Source of the DNA: Nitrospira sp.
GTDB taxonomy: Bacteria > Nitrospirota > Nitrospiria > Nitrospirales > Nitrospiraceae
NCBI GenBank assembly: GCA_015904045.1
Contig: JABMDG010000044.1
Location: 1-8,468, forward strand
Reading direction: 5' to 3'
DNA: 8,468 nt
In this document: positions 1 through 5,303 of the stretch, piece after piece
Numbering within the stretch: the first letter of the stretch is position 1
Layout of the letters: each line of letters starts with the position of its first letter
Position numbers and translations under genes: made by a program
Notes under the pieces: model-generated
Database searches by the model: none
What the model saw: the letters and a program-made list of their open reading frames with translations, nothing else
Told to the model about the DNA's origin: nothing

Positions 1-1
1 G

Positions 2-274
2 ATGATGGAGGACCAGCTTGTGTTTGCGTACGATCCGAACGAGTTTTTTTGCAAAGATTTCTCGATGGATGACGAGCACATCATTATCGTTGGTGGCACA
101 ACCGCGGAGCGTGGACAGCGATCGTCGGCCTCAGGCGTGGTCTTCATTCTGAACCGTCGATTTGAGCTGCTGTCCAAAGAGATCATCAGTGGGCTTGGCG
201 GCTTCAACGGCTGCCGCTTAATGGGATGCGATTACAGCAAAGGGTATGCAGGTTCAGCCGGGGAACCCACGTGA
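2..274 (+). CDS. Hypothetical protein, probably the C-terminal end of a gene that starts left of the window
   Basis: The open frame reaches the left edge and ends at TGA 272-274. The two Met codons at positions 2 and 5 may be internal, because no upstream sequence is available to show a ribosome binding site. The 90 visible residues are mixed in character, with alternating hydrophobic stretches (HIIIVGGT at about 26-33, GVVFILNRRFELL at about 45-57) that look like beta strands. This is loosely reminiscent of one blade of a beta-propeller, but no family is recognised. No catalytic motif, signal peptide or membrane segment is seen. The stop lies 34 bases before rfbD on the same strand, so it is probably co-transcribed with the sugar genes that follow. 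A run of seven T at 44-50 could be a slippage or sequencing-error site. The function is unknown. Confidence 0.5.
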   Translation: MMEDQLVFAYDPNEFFCKDFSMDDEHIIIVGGTTAERGQRSSASGVVFILNRRFELLSKEIISGLGGFNGCRLMGCDYSKGYAGSAGEPT

Positions 275-308
275 TACCGATCCACGTTCCACACGATAAG
301 GGCGTGCG

Positions 309-1166
309 ATGCGCATTGTGGTGACGGGTTCCGGCGGCCAGCTGGGCAGCGATCTGTGCCGAAGGCTGGCGAACGAAACAGTCATACCCATGGATCTTCC
401 GGAGTTCGATCTGACTCAGCCGGAAATCGAATCGACGATTGTTGACGCCAAACCGGACGTGGTCATCCATGCCGGCGCGTATACGGATGTGGATGGGGCG
501 GAGCGCACCCCGGATCTCGCCATGGCGGTGAATCGTGATGGAACGGCTCGGGTGGCGCGGGCTGCCGCCCAAATCGGAGCCCGCCTGATCTATGTGTCCA
601 CGGACTACGTGTTCGATGGAACTGCTACAGTTCCCTACACTGAGCAGGCTGCTCCAAATCCGATCAACGCCTACGGAATGTCGAAATGGCTGGGCGAACA
701 GGCCGCCCTTGCATCGGGCGCCGACGCCCTCGTTGTCCGGACAGCCTGGCTCTATGGACATCACGGGAAGAATTTTGTGAAGTCGATCATGAGCGCGGCC
801 CGGCGAGAGCCCGCATTAAGGGTCGTGAGCGATCAGCGAGGCTGTCCGACTTTCGCCGAAGATCTGGCCTCCGCGCTCAGTGCGCTCATGGCGAAGCACG
901 TGAGCGGGGTGATCCACGTTGCGAATCGGGGAGACTGCACCTGGCACGAATTTGCCGAGGCGATTGTGCGTGAAATGGGACTCGCGGTTCCTGTGGCTGC
1001 CATCAGTACCGAGGCAGCGGGACGTGTCGCCAAACGGCCACGGTTTTCAGTCTTGAATCAGGATCGTCTGGTGTCGCTGGGGATTGTGATGCCGGAATGG
1101 CGCCGGTCCCTGGCACAATTCGTCAGCATGCAAGCGAGCGGCAGTTTCGCAGGAGGGGGTGCATGA
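309..1166 (+). CDS. rfbD: dTDP-4-dehydrorhamnose reductase
   Basis: This NADPH-dependent short-chain reductase performs the last step of dTDP-L-rhamnose synthesis, reducing dTDP-4-dehydro-L-rhamnose in the cytoplasm for LPS or other surface glycans. The 285 residues match the usual family length. The N-terminus is a Rossmann fold with the glycine-rich loop GSGGQLG (residues 7-13). HAGAYTDVDGAE (54-65) is a typical cofactor-side motif of the RmlD family. The catalytic region has STDYVFDG (97-104) followed by YGMSK (122-126), which gives the Tyr122/Lys126 pair. VRTAWLYG (143-150), SDQRGCPT (174-181) and the C-terminal RPRFSVLN (243-250) are also family hallmarks. The start ATG has a modest AAGGG at 298-302 with a 6-base spacer. 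The stop overlaps the next start in an ATGA arrangement, so translation of the two genes is probably coupled. The rfbA, rfbB and rfbC partners are not in the window. The family call is firm. Confidence 0.93.
   Translation: MRIVVTGSGGQLGSDLCRRLANETVIPMDLPEFDLTQPEIESTIVDAKPDVVIHAGAYTDVDGAERTPDLAMAVNRDGTARVARAAAQIGARLIYVSTDYVFDGTATVPYTEQAAPNPINAYGMSKWLGEQAALASGADALVVRTAWLYGHHGKNFVKSIMSAARREPALRVVSDQRGCPTFAEDLASALSALMAKHVSGVIHVANRGDCTWHEFAEAIVREMGLAVPVAAISTEAAGRVAKRPRFSVLNQDRLVSLGIVMPEWRRSLAQFVSMQASGSFAGGGA
1151..1159 (+). promoter_or_regulatory. Strong ribosome binding site for the HAD phosphatase gene
   Basis: AGGAGGGGG lies inside the last codons of rfbD, 3 bases before ATG 1163 when counted from its final G, with the AGGAG core about 7 bases upstream. 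It decides the start of the phosphatase: a longer open frame reaching back to 1097 exists, but it has no comparable site and would overlap rfbD by 70 bases. Confidence 0.75.
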
Positions 1167-1741
1167 CAACGAAAACTCGGAAGTCTGGCGTTTCCCGTCA
1201 ACCTGCCGTGAGCCTTTTGCGGCACATCCGGTTATTTGCCACGGATGTGGACGGCGTGCTGACCGATGCCGGCATGTACTATTCCGAGTCGGGCGATGAA
1301 TGGAAAAAGTTCAACACTCGCGATGGCATGGGCATCAAGTTGCTTCAACGAGCAGGTCTGATCACGGCGATTGTCACACAAGAGCGCACGAGGCTGGTAG
1401 CTCGCCGGGCTGAAAAACTTGCCATCCCGGAATTGCACCAGGGTGTCATGGATAAACTATCGGTGATTCGCGATATAGCCGCCCGACACGGAATTTCTCT
1501 TGATCAGGTCGCCTATATCGGCGACGATGTGAACGACATCGAAGCGTTGAAGGCCGTGGGCTTGTCCGCTTCTCCTGCCGATGGTCTTCCGGAAGTCGTG
1601 CGAGTTGTGAAATACCTGTGCCAGAAGAAGGGTGGGGAAGGGGCAGTCCGTGAATTGGCGGAGATGATTCTGAAGGCGCAAGGTCAGGTTTCAAGTTTCA
1701 AGGGGCAAGTTTCAAGTTCAGGAAACGATCGTAGATCATGA
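1163..1741 (+). CDS. kdsC: KdsC-like HAD-family phosphatase (3-deoxy-D-manno-octulosonate 8-phosphate phosphatase or a related sugar-acid phosphatase)
   Basis: This C0-type HAD phosphatase likely removes phosphate from Kdo-8-P, or from a nonulosonate-9-P, to supply LPS or capsule sugars. HAD motif I is DVDGVLTD (28-35; nucleophile Asp28, acid/base Asp30). The substrate loop SGDEWKKFNTRDGMGIKLL follows at 43-61. Motif II is Thr72, motif III is Lys98, and motif IV is GDDVND (120-125). GGEGAVRE (157-164) is the tail that closes the neighbouring subunit's active site in KdsC tetramers. Motif II reads IVTQERT where classical KdsC usually has ITGRxS. That resembles the HAD domains linked to NeuA-type enzymes, so the exact substrate is open. 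The start at 1163 is fixed by the AGGAGG site and the 4-base overlap with rfbD. The last 19 or so residues (from about 174) are unlike the family and are encoded by a 7-base repeat array that duplicates the peptide GQVSS. Confidence 0.85.
   Translation: MTTKTRKSGVSRQPAVSLLRHIRLFATDVDGVLTDAGMYYSESGDEWKKFNTRDGMGIKLLQRAGLITAIVTQERTRLVARRAEKLAIPELHQGVMDKLSVIRDIAARHGISLDQVAYIGDDVNDIEALKAVGLSASPADGLPEVVRVVKYLCQKKGGEGAVRELAEMILKAQGQVSSFKGQVSSSGNDRRS
1681..1722 (+). repeat. Degenerate 7-base tandem array in the 3' end of the phosphatase gene
   Basis: Six consecutive heptamers can be read: AGGTCAG, GTTTCAA, GTTTCAA, GGGGCAA, GTTTCAA, GTTCAGG. Three are identical. The array lies just before the stop of the phosphatase gene and encodes its non-conserved C-terminal tail. 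Similar short-period patches occur at other gene boundaries in this window. Confidence 0.8.
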
Positions 1742-1756
1742 TGGGAGACTCAACAG

Positions 1757-3265
1757 ATGCCTTCTCGTAGACCTTGGACCTTGGGCCTTGATCTGAATTC
1801 TTCTCTCTATCCGGTGATTATGGCAGGCGGAAGCGGGACGAGGTTTTGGCCCTTAAGCCGGCATTTGTTCCCGAAGCAGCTCTTACGCATCGGTGGGAAC
1901 GAGACATTGATTCAACAGACGATGCGGCGTGTATCCGGTTGTGCCAAGCCGGCCCATGTCTTGATATCCACCAATGCAGCCCAAGCGGAGTTGATTAAAG
2001 GACAATTGGCTGACTGGAAGGACGACATCCAGGACAATTTTGTGTTGGAGCCTGAGGGCCGGAATACCGCGCCCGCCATCGCGTTAGCTGCCCTTGAAGT
2101 GCTCAGGCGTGATCCGAACGGGCTGATGCTGGTCGTGCCGGCCGATCATGTGGTGACTGGACAACGTGAGTTCGAGGCGGCGGTCGGGTTAGCTTCGCGG
2201 TTGGCAATGGAAGGCTATCTGGTGACGTTCGGGATCAAGCCGGTCAGACCGGAAACAGGTTATGGATATATCAAGCCGGACAGCAAGGCTCTGTTGGGGA
2301 AGAAGGGCACACTGCGCGGCTATCGAATCAGTAAATTCGTGGAGAAACCCAATGCCGCCAAAGCGGCTCAGTATCTCAAGGCGGGGGGCTATTACTGGAA
2401 TAGCGGCATGTTCGTGTGGCGCGCGGCAACGATCCTCGAGGAGATCCGCCTCTATCAGCCGAGTCTCGGCAAAGCGATGGATCACATAAATGACATGCAG
2501 ACCGCAGGCGCAAACAGGCAGGTCATCGACGAGGCCTATCGCCGCGTCGCTTCCGTCTCGATCGACAACGGTGTGATGGAACAATCGTCTAAGTCGGCGG
2601 TGGTGCCGGTGTCGTTCAAGTGGTCGGATGTGGGCAGTTGGGGAAGTCTGGATGAAGTGGCGGCAAAGAACAAGGCCGGCAATGTGGTGACCGGGCGGGT
2701 GATCGACGTCGAAAGCACCGACTCGATCGTGTATGCCGACCGGCGGGTGGTGGCGACGATCGGTCTGCATGATATGGTTGTCGTCGATACGCCTGATGCC
2801 ACGCTGGTCTGTCCGAAGTCACGCGCGCAGGATGTGAAGAAGGTCGTCGAGATTTTGAAGCAGCAACAGGCCCCGGAACATCTGGAACACCTGACGGTTC
2901 AGCGGCCCTGGGGGTCGTATACCGTGCTGGAAGAAGGGCCCGGGTTCAAGGTCAAACGGGTGACGGTGAGTCCGGGCGGGCGATTGTCGCTTCAGTTGCA
3001 CCACAAACGCAGTGAACATTGGGTGGTAATCGCCGGTACGGCGCGAGTGACGAGAGGAGAAGAGATCTTTGACTTACACGTGGGACAGAGCACTGCCATT
3101 CCGGTTGAAACCCAGCATCGATTGGAAAACCCAGGCACGGAGACGCTGCATATCATCGAGGTGCAGAATGGGCCGTATCTTGGCGAGGATGATATAGTCA
3201 GGTTCAAAGATGATTATGGACGCGGCGTCGAACTGCTAGGAAGTTCAAAAAGTGTAAAGGGTTGA
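1757..3265 (+). CDS. manC: Bifunctional mannose-1-phosphate guanylyltransferase / mannose-6-phosphate isomerase (type II)
   Basis: The enzyme interconverts fructose-6-P and mannose-6-P and makes GDP-mannose from mannose-1-P and GTP, in the cytoplasm. The N-terminal nucleotidyltransferase domain carries GGSGTRFWPLSR (24-35), PKQ (39-41), VPADH (127-131), FVEKPN (194-199) and NSGMFVW (215-221). The C-terminal cupin isomerase domain carries RPWGSY (383-388), the metal-ligand region QLHHKRSEHW (413-422) and the later AIPVETQHRLENPG strand (447-460). At 502 residues it is slightly longer than the usual 470-480, and the excess is at the N-terminus. The first 16 residues precede the conserved LYPVIMAGG and partly come from a 7-base repeat. 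ATG 1757 was kept because GGGAG at 1743-1747 sits 9 bases upstream; TTG 1781 is a weaker alternative. It starts 15 bases after the phosphatase stop. Its product pathway requires the phosphomannomutase that follows. Confidence 0.93.
   Translation: MPSRRPWTLGLDLNSSLYPVIMAGGSGTRFWPLSRHLFPKQLLRIGGNETLIQQTMRRVSGCAKPAHVLISTNAAQAELIKGQLADWKDDIQDNFVLEPEGRNTAPAIALAALEVLRRDPNGLMLVVPADHVVTGQREFEAAVGLASRLAMEGYLVTFGIKPVRPETGYGYIKPDSKALLGKKGTLRGYRISKFVEKPNAAKAAQYLKAGGYYWNSGMFVWRAATILEEIRLYQPSLGKAMDHINDMQTAGANRQVIDEAYRRVASVSIDNGVMEQSSKSAVVPVSFKWSDVGSWGSLDEVAAKNKAGNVVTGRVIDVESTDSIVYADRRVVATIGLHDMVVVDTPDATLVCPKSRAQDVKKVVEILKQQQAPEHLEHLTVQRPWGSYTVLEEGPGFKVKRVTVSPGGRLSLQLHHKRSEHWVVIAGTARVTRGEEIFDLHVGQSTAIPVETQHRLENPGTETLHIIEVQNGPYLGEDDIVRFKDDYGRGVELLGSSKSVKG
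1771..1791 (+). repeat. Three 7-base repeats inside the manC N-terminal extension
   Basis: The heptamers ACCTTGG, ACCTTGG and GCCTTGA follow one another directly. They encode part of the non-conserved residues 6-12 of ManC, before the conserved domain begins. The array is short, so chance is possible, but the same period is seen 50 bases upstream at the end of the phosphatase gene. Confidence 0.55.
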
Positions 3266-3320
3266 AAGTTCGAATGTGCGCCGTCAACTTTCCAACTTGC
3301 TGACTTTCTAACCTTTGAAC
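3242..3320. repeat. Head-to-head 8-base-period repeats between manC and the mutase gene
   Basis: The left half reads in 8-base steps as AAGTTCAA, AAAGTGTA, AAGGGTTG, AAAGTTCG, AATGTGCG. The right half, from 3286, reads AACTTTCC, AACTTGCT, GACTTTCT, AACCTTTG, which is the same type of unit (GAAAGTTN) on the other strand. The two halves therefore form an imperfect inverted repeat. It covers the last manC codons and nearly the whole 63-base gap, ending just before the GAGGA ribosome binding site of the next gene. Confidence 0.7.
3261..3296 (+). other. Potential RNA hairpin spanning the manC stop codon
   Basis: GTTGAAAGTT (3261-3270) can pair with AACTTTCCAAC (3286-3296), giving 10 base pairs with one bulged C and a 15-base loop. 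The manC TGA lies inside the left arm. No U-run follows, so it is not a standard intrinsic terminator. It might attenuate transcription or protect the manC 3' end, or it may simply reflect how the repeat inserted. The pairing is read from the sequence; any role is inference. Confidence 0.5.
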
Positions 3321-3328
3321 GAGGAACC

Positions 3329-4387
3329 ATGGGTTTATTTCGCGAATATGACCTTCGAGGAATTGTCGGCACCGAGCTCACCAAGAATACGGCTGAACAA
3401 CTGGGGCGGGCCTATGCGACGTATGTCGCCGGGCATGGTGTCAAGACGGTCAGCCTCGGACGCGATGGGCGGCTGAGTTCCCCGGCGCTGCACAAGTCGC
3501 TGCTGAACGGTTTGCTGGCCGGTGGGCTCGACGTCATCGACATCGGCATGTGCTCGTCACCACTCCTGTATTTCTCGTTGTTCACCTTGCCGGTTGGCGG
3601 CGGGATCATGATCACTGGCAGCCATAACGCGGCCGAGTACAACGGATTCAAGATCTGTATCGGCAAAACAGCGATCCATGGTGAGGACATTCAGCGACTC
3701 AGGCAGGTGATGGAAGCGGGAACGTTCGTGTCGGGGGCCGGGCGGGTATCTGAACATCCGATCATTCCGGACTATCTGTCGTATCTGAAGAAGAGTTTTG
3801 CCCATGTGAACGCGCAACGGTTGCATGTGGTGATCGATTGTGGGAATGGGGCTGCTTCGTTGGTCGCCAAGCAAGCCTTGGAGTTGCTGGGGTGCAAGGT
3901 GACCGGGCTCTACTGCGATCTCGACGGCCGATTTCCGAACCATCATCCTGACCCTACTGTCCTCGATAACTTGTCGGATTTGATGCGTGCCGTGAAAGAG
4001 CACAAGGCCGACGTGGGAATCGGGTACGACGGCGATGCGGATCGGATCGGCGCCGTCGACGAACAGGGCGAGGTGCTGTGGGGAGACCGGCTGCTGGTGC
4101 TCTATGCGCGGGATATTTTGGCTGAGAAGCCGGGCAGTACGATTATTTCAGAGGTGAAGGCCTCACAGAGCCTCTATGACGATATCGCCGCGCGCGGCGG
4201 GAGGCCGATCATGTGGAAAACCGGTCATTCGCTGATTAAGGCGAAGATGAAGGAAGAGTCCGCCGTCCTGGCCGGTGAAATGTCGGGGCATATGTTTTTT
4301 GCCGGCCGCCACTTCGGCTATGACGACGCGGTATATGCGTCCTGCCGGCTCGCGGGTTCAAGAGATTCTGAGCTGGTACGGCAGTGA
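3329..4387 (+). CDS. Phosphomannomutase/phosphoglucomutase, 3'-truncated (domain 4 missing)
   Basis: This alpha-D-phosphohexomutase would convert mannose-6-P to mannose-1-P (and possibly glucose-6-P to glucose-1-P) for the neighbouring ManC. Domain 1 has the phosphoserine loop TGSHN (96-100, Ser98), followed by AAEYNGFK where PPEYNGFK is common. Domain 2 has the Mg-binding loop DGDADR (234-239). Domain 3 has the sugar-specificity motif GEMSGH (316-321). The family match continues through FGYDDAVYASCRL (about 329-341) and then breaks off into AGSRDSELVRQ and a stop. Full-length enzymes have about 450 residues; this one has 352 and lacks domain 4 with its phosphate-binding RxSNT-type loop. The last 11 residues are the aldolase 5' sequence read in another frame. 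ATG 3329 has GAGGA at 3321-3325. The protein is probably inactive or badly impaired. The gene is best regarded as broken, unless the junction is an assembly error. Confidence 0.88.
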   Translation: MGLFREYDLRGIVGTELTKNTAEQLGRAYATYVAGHGVKTVSLGRDGRLSSPALHKSLLNGLLAGGLDVIDIGMCSSPLLYFSLFTLPVGGGIMITGSHNAAEYNGFKICIGKTAIHGEDIQRLRQVMEAGTFVSGAGRVSEHPIIPDYLSYLKKSFAHVNAQRLHVVIDCGNGAASLVAKQALELLGCKVTGLYCDLDGRFPNHHPDPTVLDNLSDLMRAVKEHKADVGIGYDGDADRIGAVDEQGEVLWGDRLLVLYARDILAEKPGSTIISEVKASQSLYDDIAARGGRPIMWKTGHSLIKAKMKEESAVLAGEMSGHMFFAGRHFGYDDAVYASCRLAGSRDSELVRQ

Positions 4388-5267
4388 TAATGCCGGTACC
4401 AAGACCAATATTGCGCGTATGCTGCGATCCGGCAAGCTGGCGGGGACCGGTAAGCTGGTCATTCTGCCGGTCGATCAAGGGTTCGAGCATGGGCCGGCAC
4501 GAAGCTTTGCGCCGAACGCGCCCGGCTACAATCCGCACTATCACTTTCAACTTGCCATTGACGCCGGTTGCAATGCCTATGCGGCACCGCTGGGATTTTT
4601 GGAAGCCGGCGCGGGCCACTTCGCCGGGCAGATTCCGTTGATCCTCAAGTTGAACAATCATGATGTGCTGCATGACGACAAAGATCCGCTTCCGTCGGTC
4701 ACCGGCAGTGTGAAAGATGCCCTTCGGCTGGGCTGCAGCGCCGTAGGATTTACGGTTTATCCCGGTTCCGTCCATTGCAACGCTATGTATGAGCAGTTGA
4801 GGGCGATTGCTGAGGAAGCAAAGGAAAGCGGATTGGCCGTCGTGGTCTGGTCTTATCCGCGTGGATCCGCGCTCAGCAAAGAAGGAGAAACCGCCATCGA
4901 TGTCGTCGCCTACGCGGCGCACATTGCGGCTCAACTTGGTGCGCATATCATCAAGGTGAAGTTGCCGACTGCCCATCTGGAACAGGCTGCGGCCAAGAAG
5001 GTCTATGAAGCGACGCAGATTCCGATCAAGACATTGGCGGAGCGTGTCCAACATGTGGTGCAGAGTTCGTTCGACGGGCGGCGGATCGTGATTTTCTCAG
5101 GCGGCGCGAAAAGCGAAGATAAGAACGTGTTTGAAGAAGCGAAGGCCATTCGCGACGGGGGAGGATTCGGTAGCATCATCGGCCGAAATTCGTTCCAACG
5201 TCCGAAAGCAGAAGCGATTACGTTTCTTCACACGATCATGGACATCTATGCAGGCAAGATCCGGTAA
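4335..5267 (+). CDS. fbaB: Class I fructose-bisphosphate aldolase, DhnA/FbaB type, with a displaced start
   Basis: This Schiff-base aldolase of central carbon metabolism cleaves or forms fructose-1,6-bisphosphate in the cytoplasm. With a start at ATG 4335 it has 310 residues. Recognisable parts are LPVDQGFEHGP (44-54), the barrel strand LILKLNNHD (102-110), WSYPRG (172-177), HIIKVKLP (204-211; holds the candidate Schiff-base lysine, Lys207 or Lys209), FSGG (254-257) and IIGRNSF (281-287), the last two for phosphate binding. The conserved protein begins at SRVQEILSWYG (6-16). Only four residues precede it when ATG 4335 is used, and these derive from the mutase gene in another frame. ATG 4320 and GTG 4275 are other in-frame starts, and ATG 4419 would lose conserved residues. 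None has a clear ribosome binding site, so expression may depend on coupling to mutase translation, which ends at 4387. The family call is firm and the start is uncertain. Confidence 0.88.
   Translation: MRPAGSRVQEILSWYGSDNAGTKTNIARMLRSGKLAGTGKLVILPVDQGFEHGPARSFAPNAPGYNPHYHFQLAIDAGCNAYAAPLGFLEAGAGHFAGQIPLILKLNNHDVLHDDKDPLPSVTGSVKDALRLGCSAVGFTVYPGSVHCNAMYEQLRAIAEEAKESGLAVVVWSYPRGSALSKEGETAIDVVAYAAHIAAQLGAHIIKVKLPTAHLEQAAAKKVYEATQIPIKTLAERVQHVVQSSFDGRRIVIFSGGAKSEDKNVFEEAKAIRDGGGFGSIIGRNSFQRPKAEAITFLHTIMDIYAGKIR
4345..4356 (+). other. Deletion/fusion junction between the mutase and aldolase genes
   Basis: Left of this point the mutase frame matches its family (YASCRL, then normally an EIL-like helix). 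Right of it the aldolase frame matches its own N-terminus (SRVQEIL). The two frames differ by one, so the mutase runs out of frame to TGA 4385-4387. The bases GCTCGCGG at the junction could belong to either gene, which is consistent with short-homology deletion. The missing material is the mutase domain 4, any spacer, and the aldolase start with its ribosome binding site. Confidence 0.7.
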
Positions 5268-5279
5268 GGCCGCACGAAT

Positions 5280-5303
5280 ATGAAGAGCATGGACCAGGCA
5301 TGA
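5280..5303 (+). other. Possible 7-residue upstream ORF coupled to the HtrA start
   Basis: ATG 5280 opens a frame encoding MKSMDQA and ends in a TGA that overlaps the HtrA start as ATGA. AAGG at 5266-5269 lies 10 bases upstream, whereas the HtrA ATG itself has only a distant AAGAG (5283-5287). It could couple HtrA translation to the upstream gene. Such a short frame can easily arise by chance. Confidence 0.2.

Noticed and set aside
204..764. A 186-codon minus-strand frame across the left edge gene and rfbD
   Set aside because: It is antisense to the conserved Rossmann domain of rfbD and has no recognisable motif or ribosome binding site.
1097..1162. A longer start for the KdsC-like phosphatase inside rfbD
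   Set aside because: The AGGAGGGGG site and the ATGA overlap clearly favour ATG 1163, and the added residues are rfbD codons read in another frame.
1681..1722. A CRISPR array
   Set aside because: The units are only 7 bases long without spacers; they are short tandem repeats.
3261..3310. An intrinsic terminator after manC
   Set aside because: A hairpin is possible but there is no U-run after it, the loop is long, and the next gene follows on the same strand in the same pathway.
4236..5054. A 272-codon open frame on the minus strand opposite the aldolase
   Set aside because: It is antisense to a strongly conserved protein, its translation shows no recognisable domain, and such long antisense frames are common in GC-rich genes.
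4335..5267. A functional mutase-aldolase fusion protein
   Set aside because: The two proteins are in different frames and the mutase stops at 4387, so no single polypeptide joins them unless ribosomes shift frame; no slippery site was seen at the junction.
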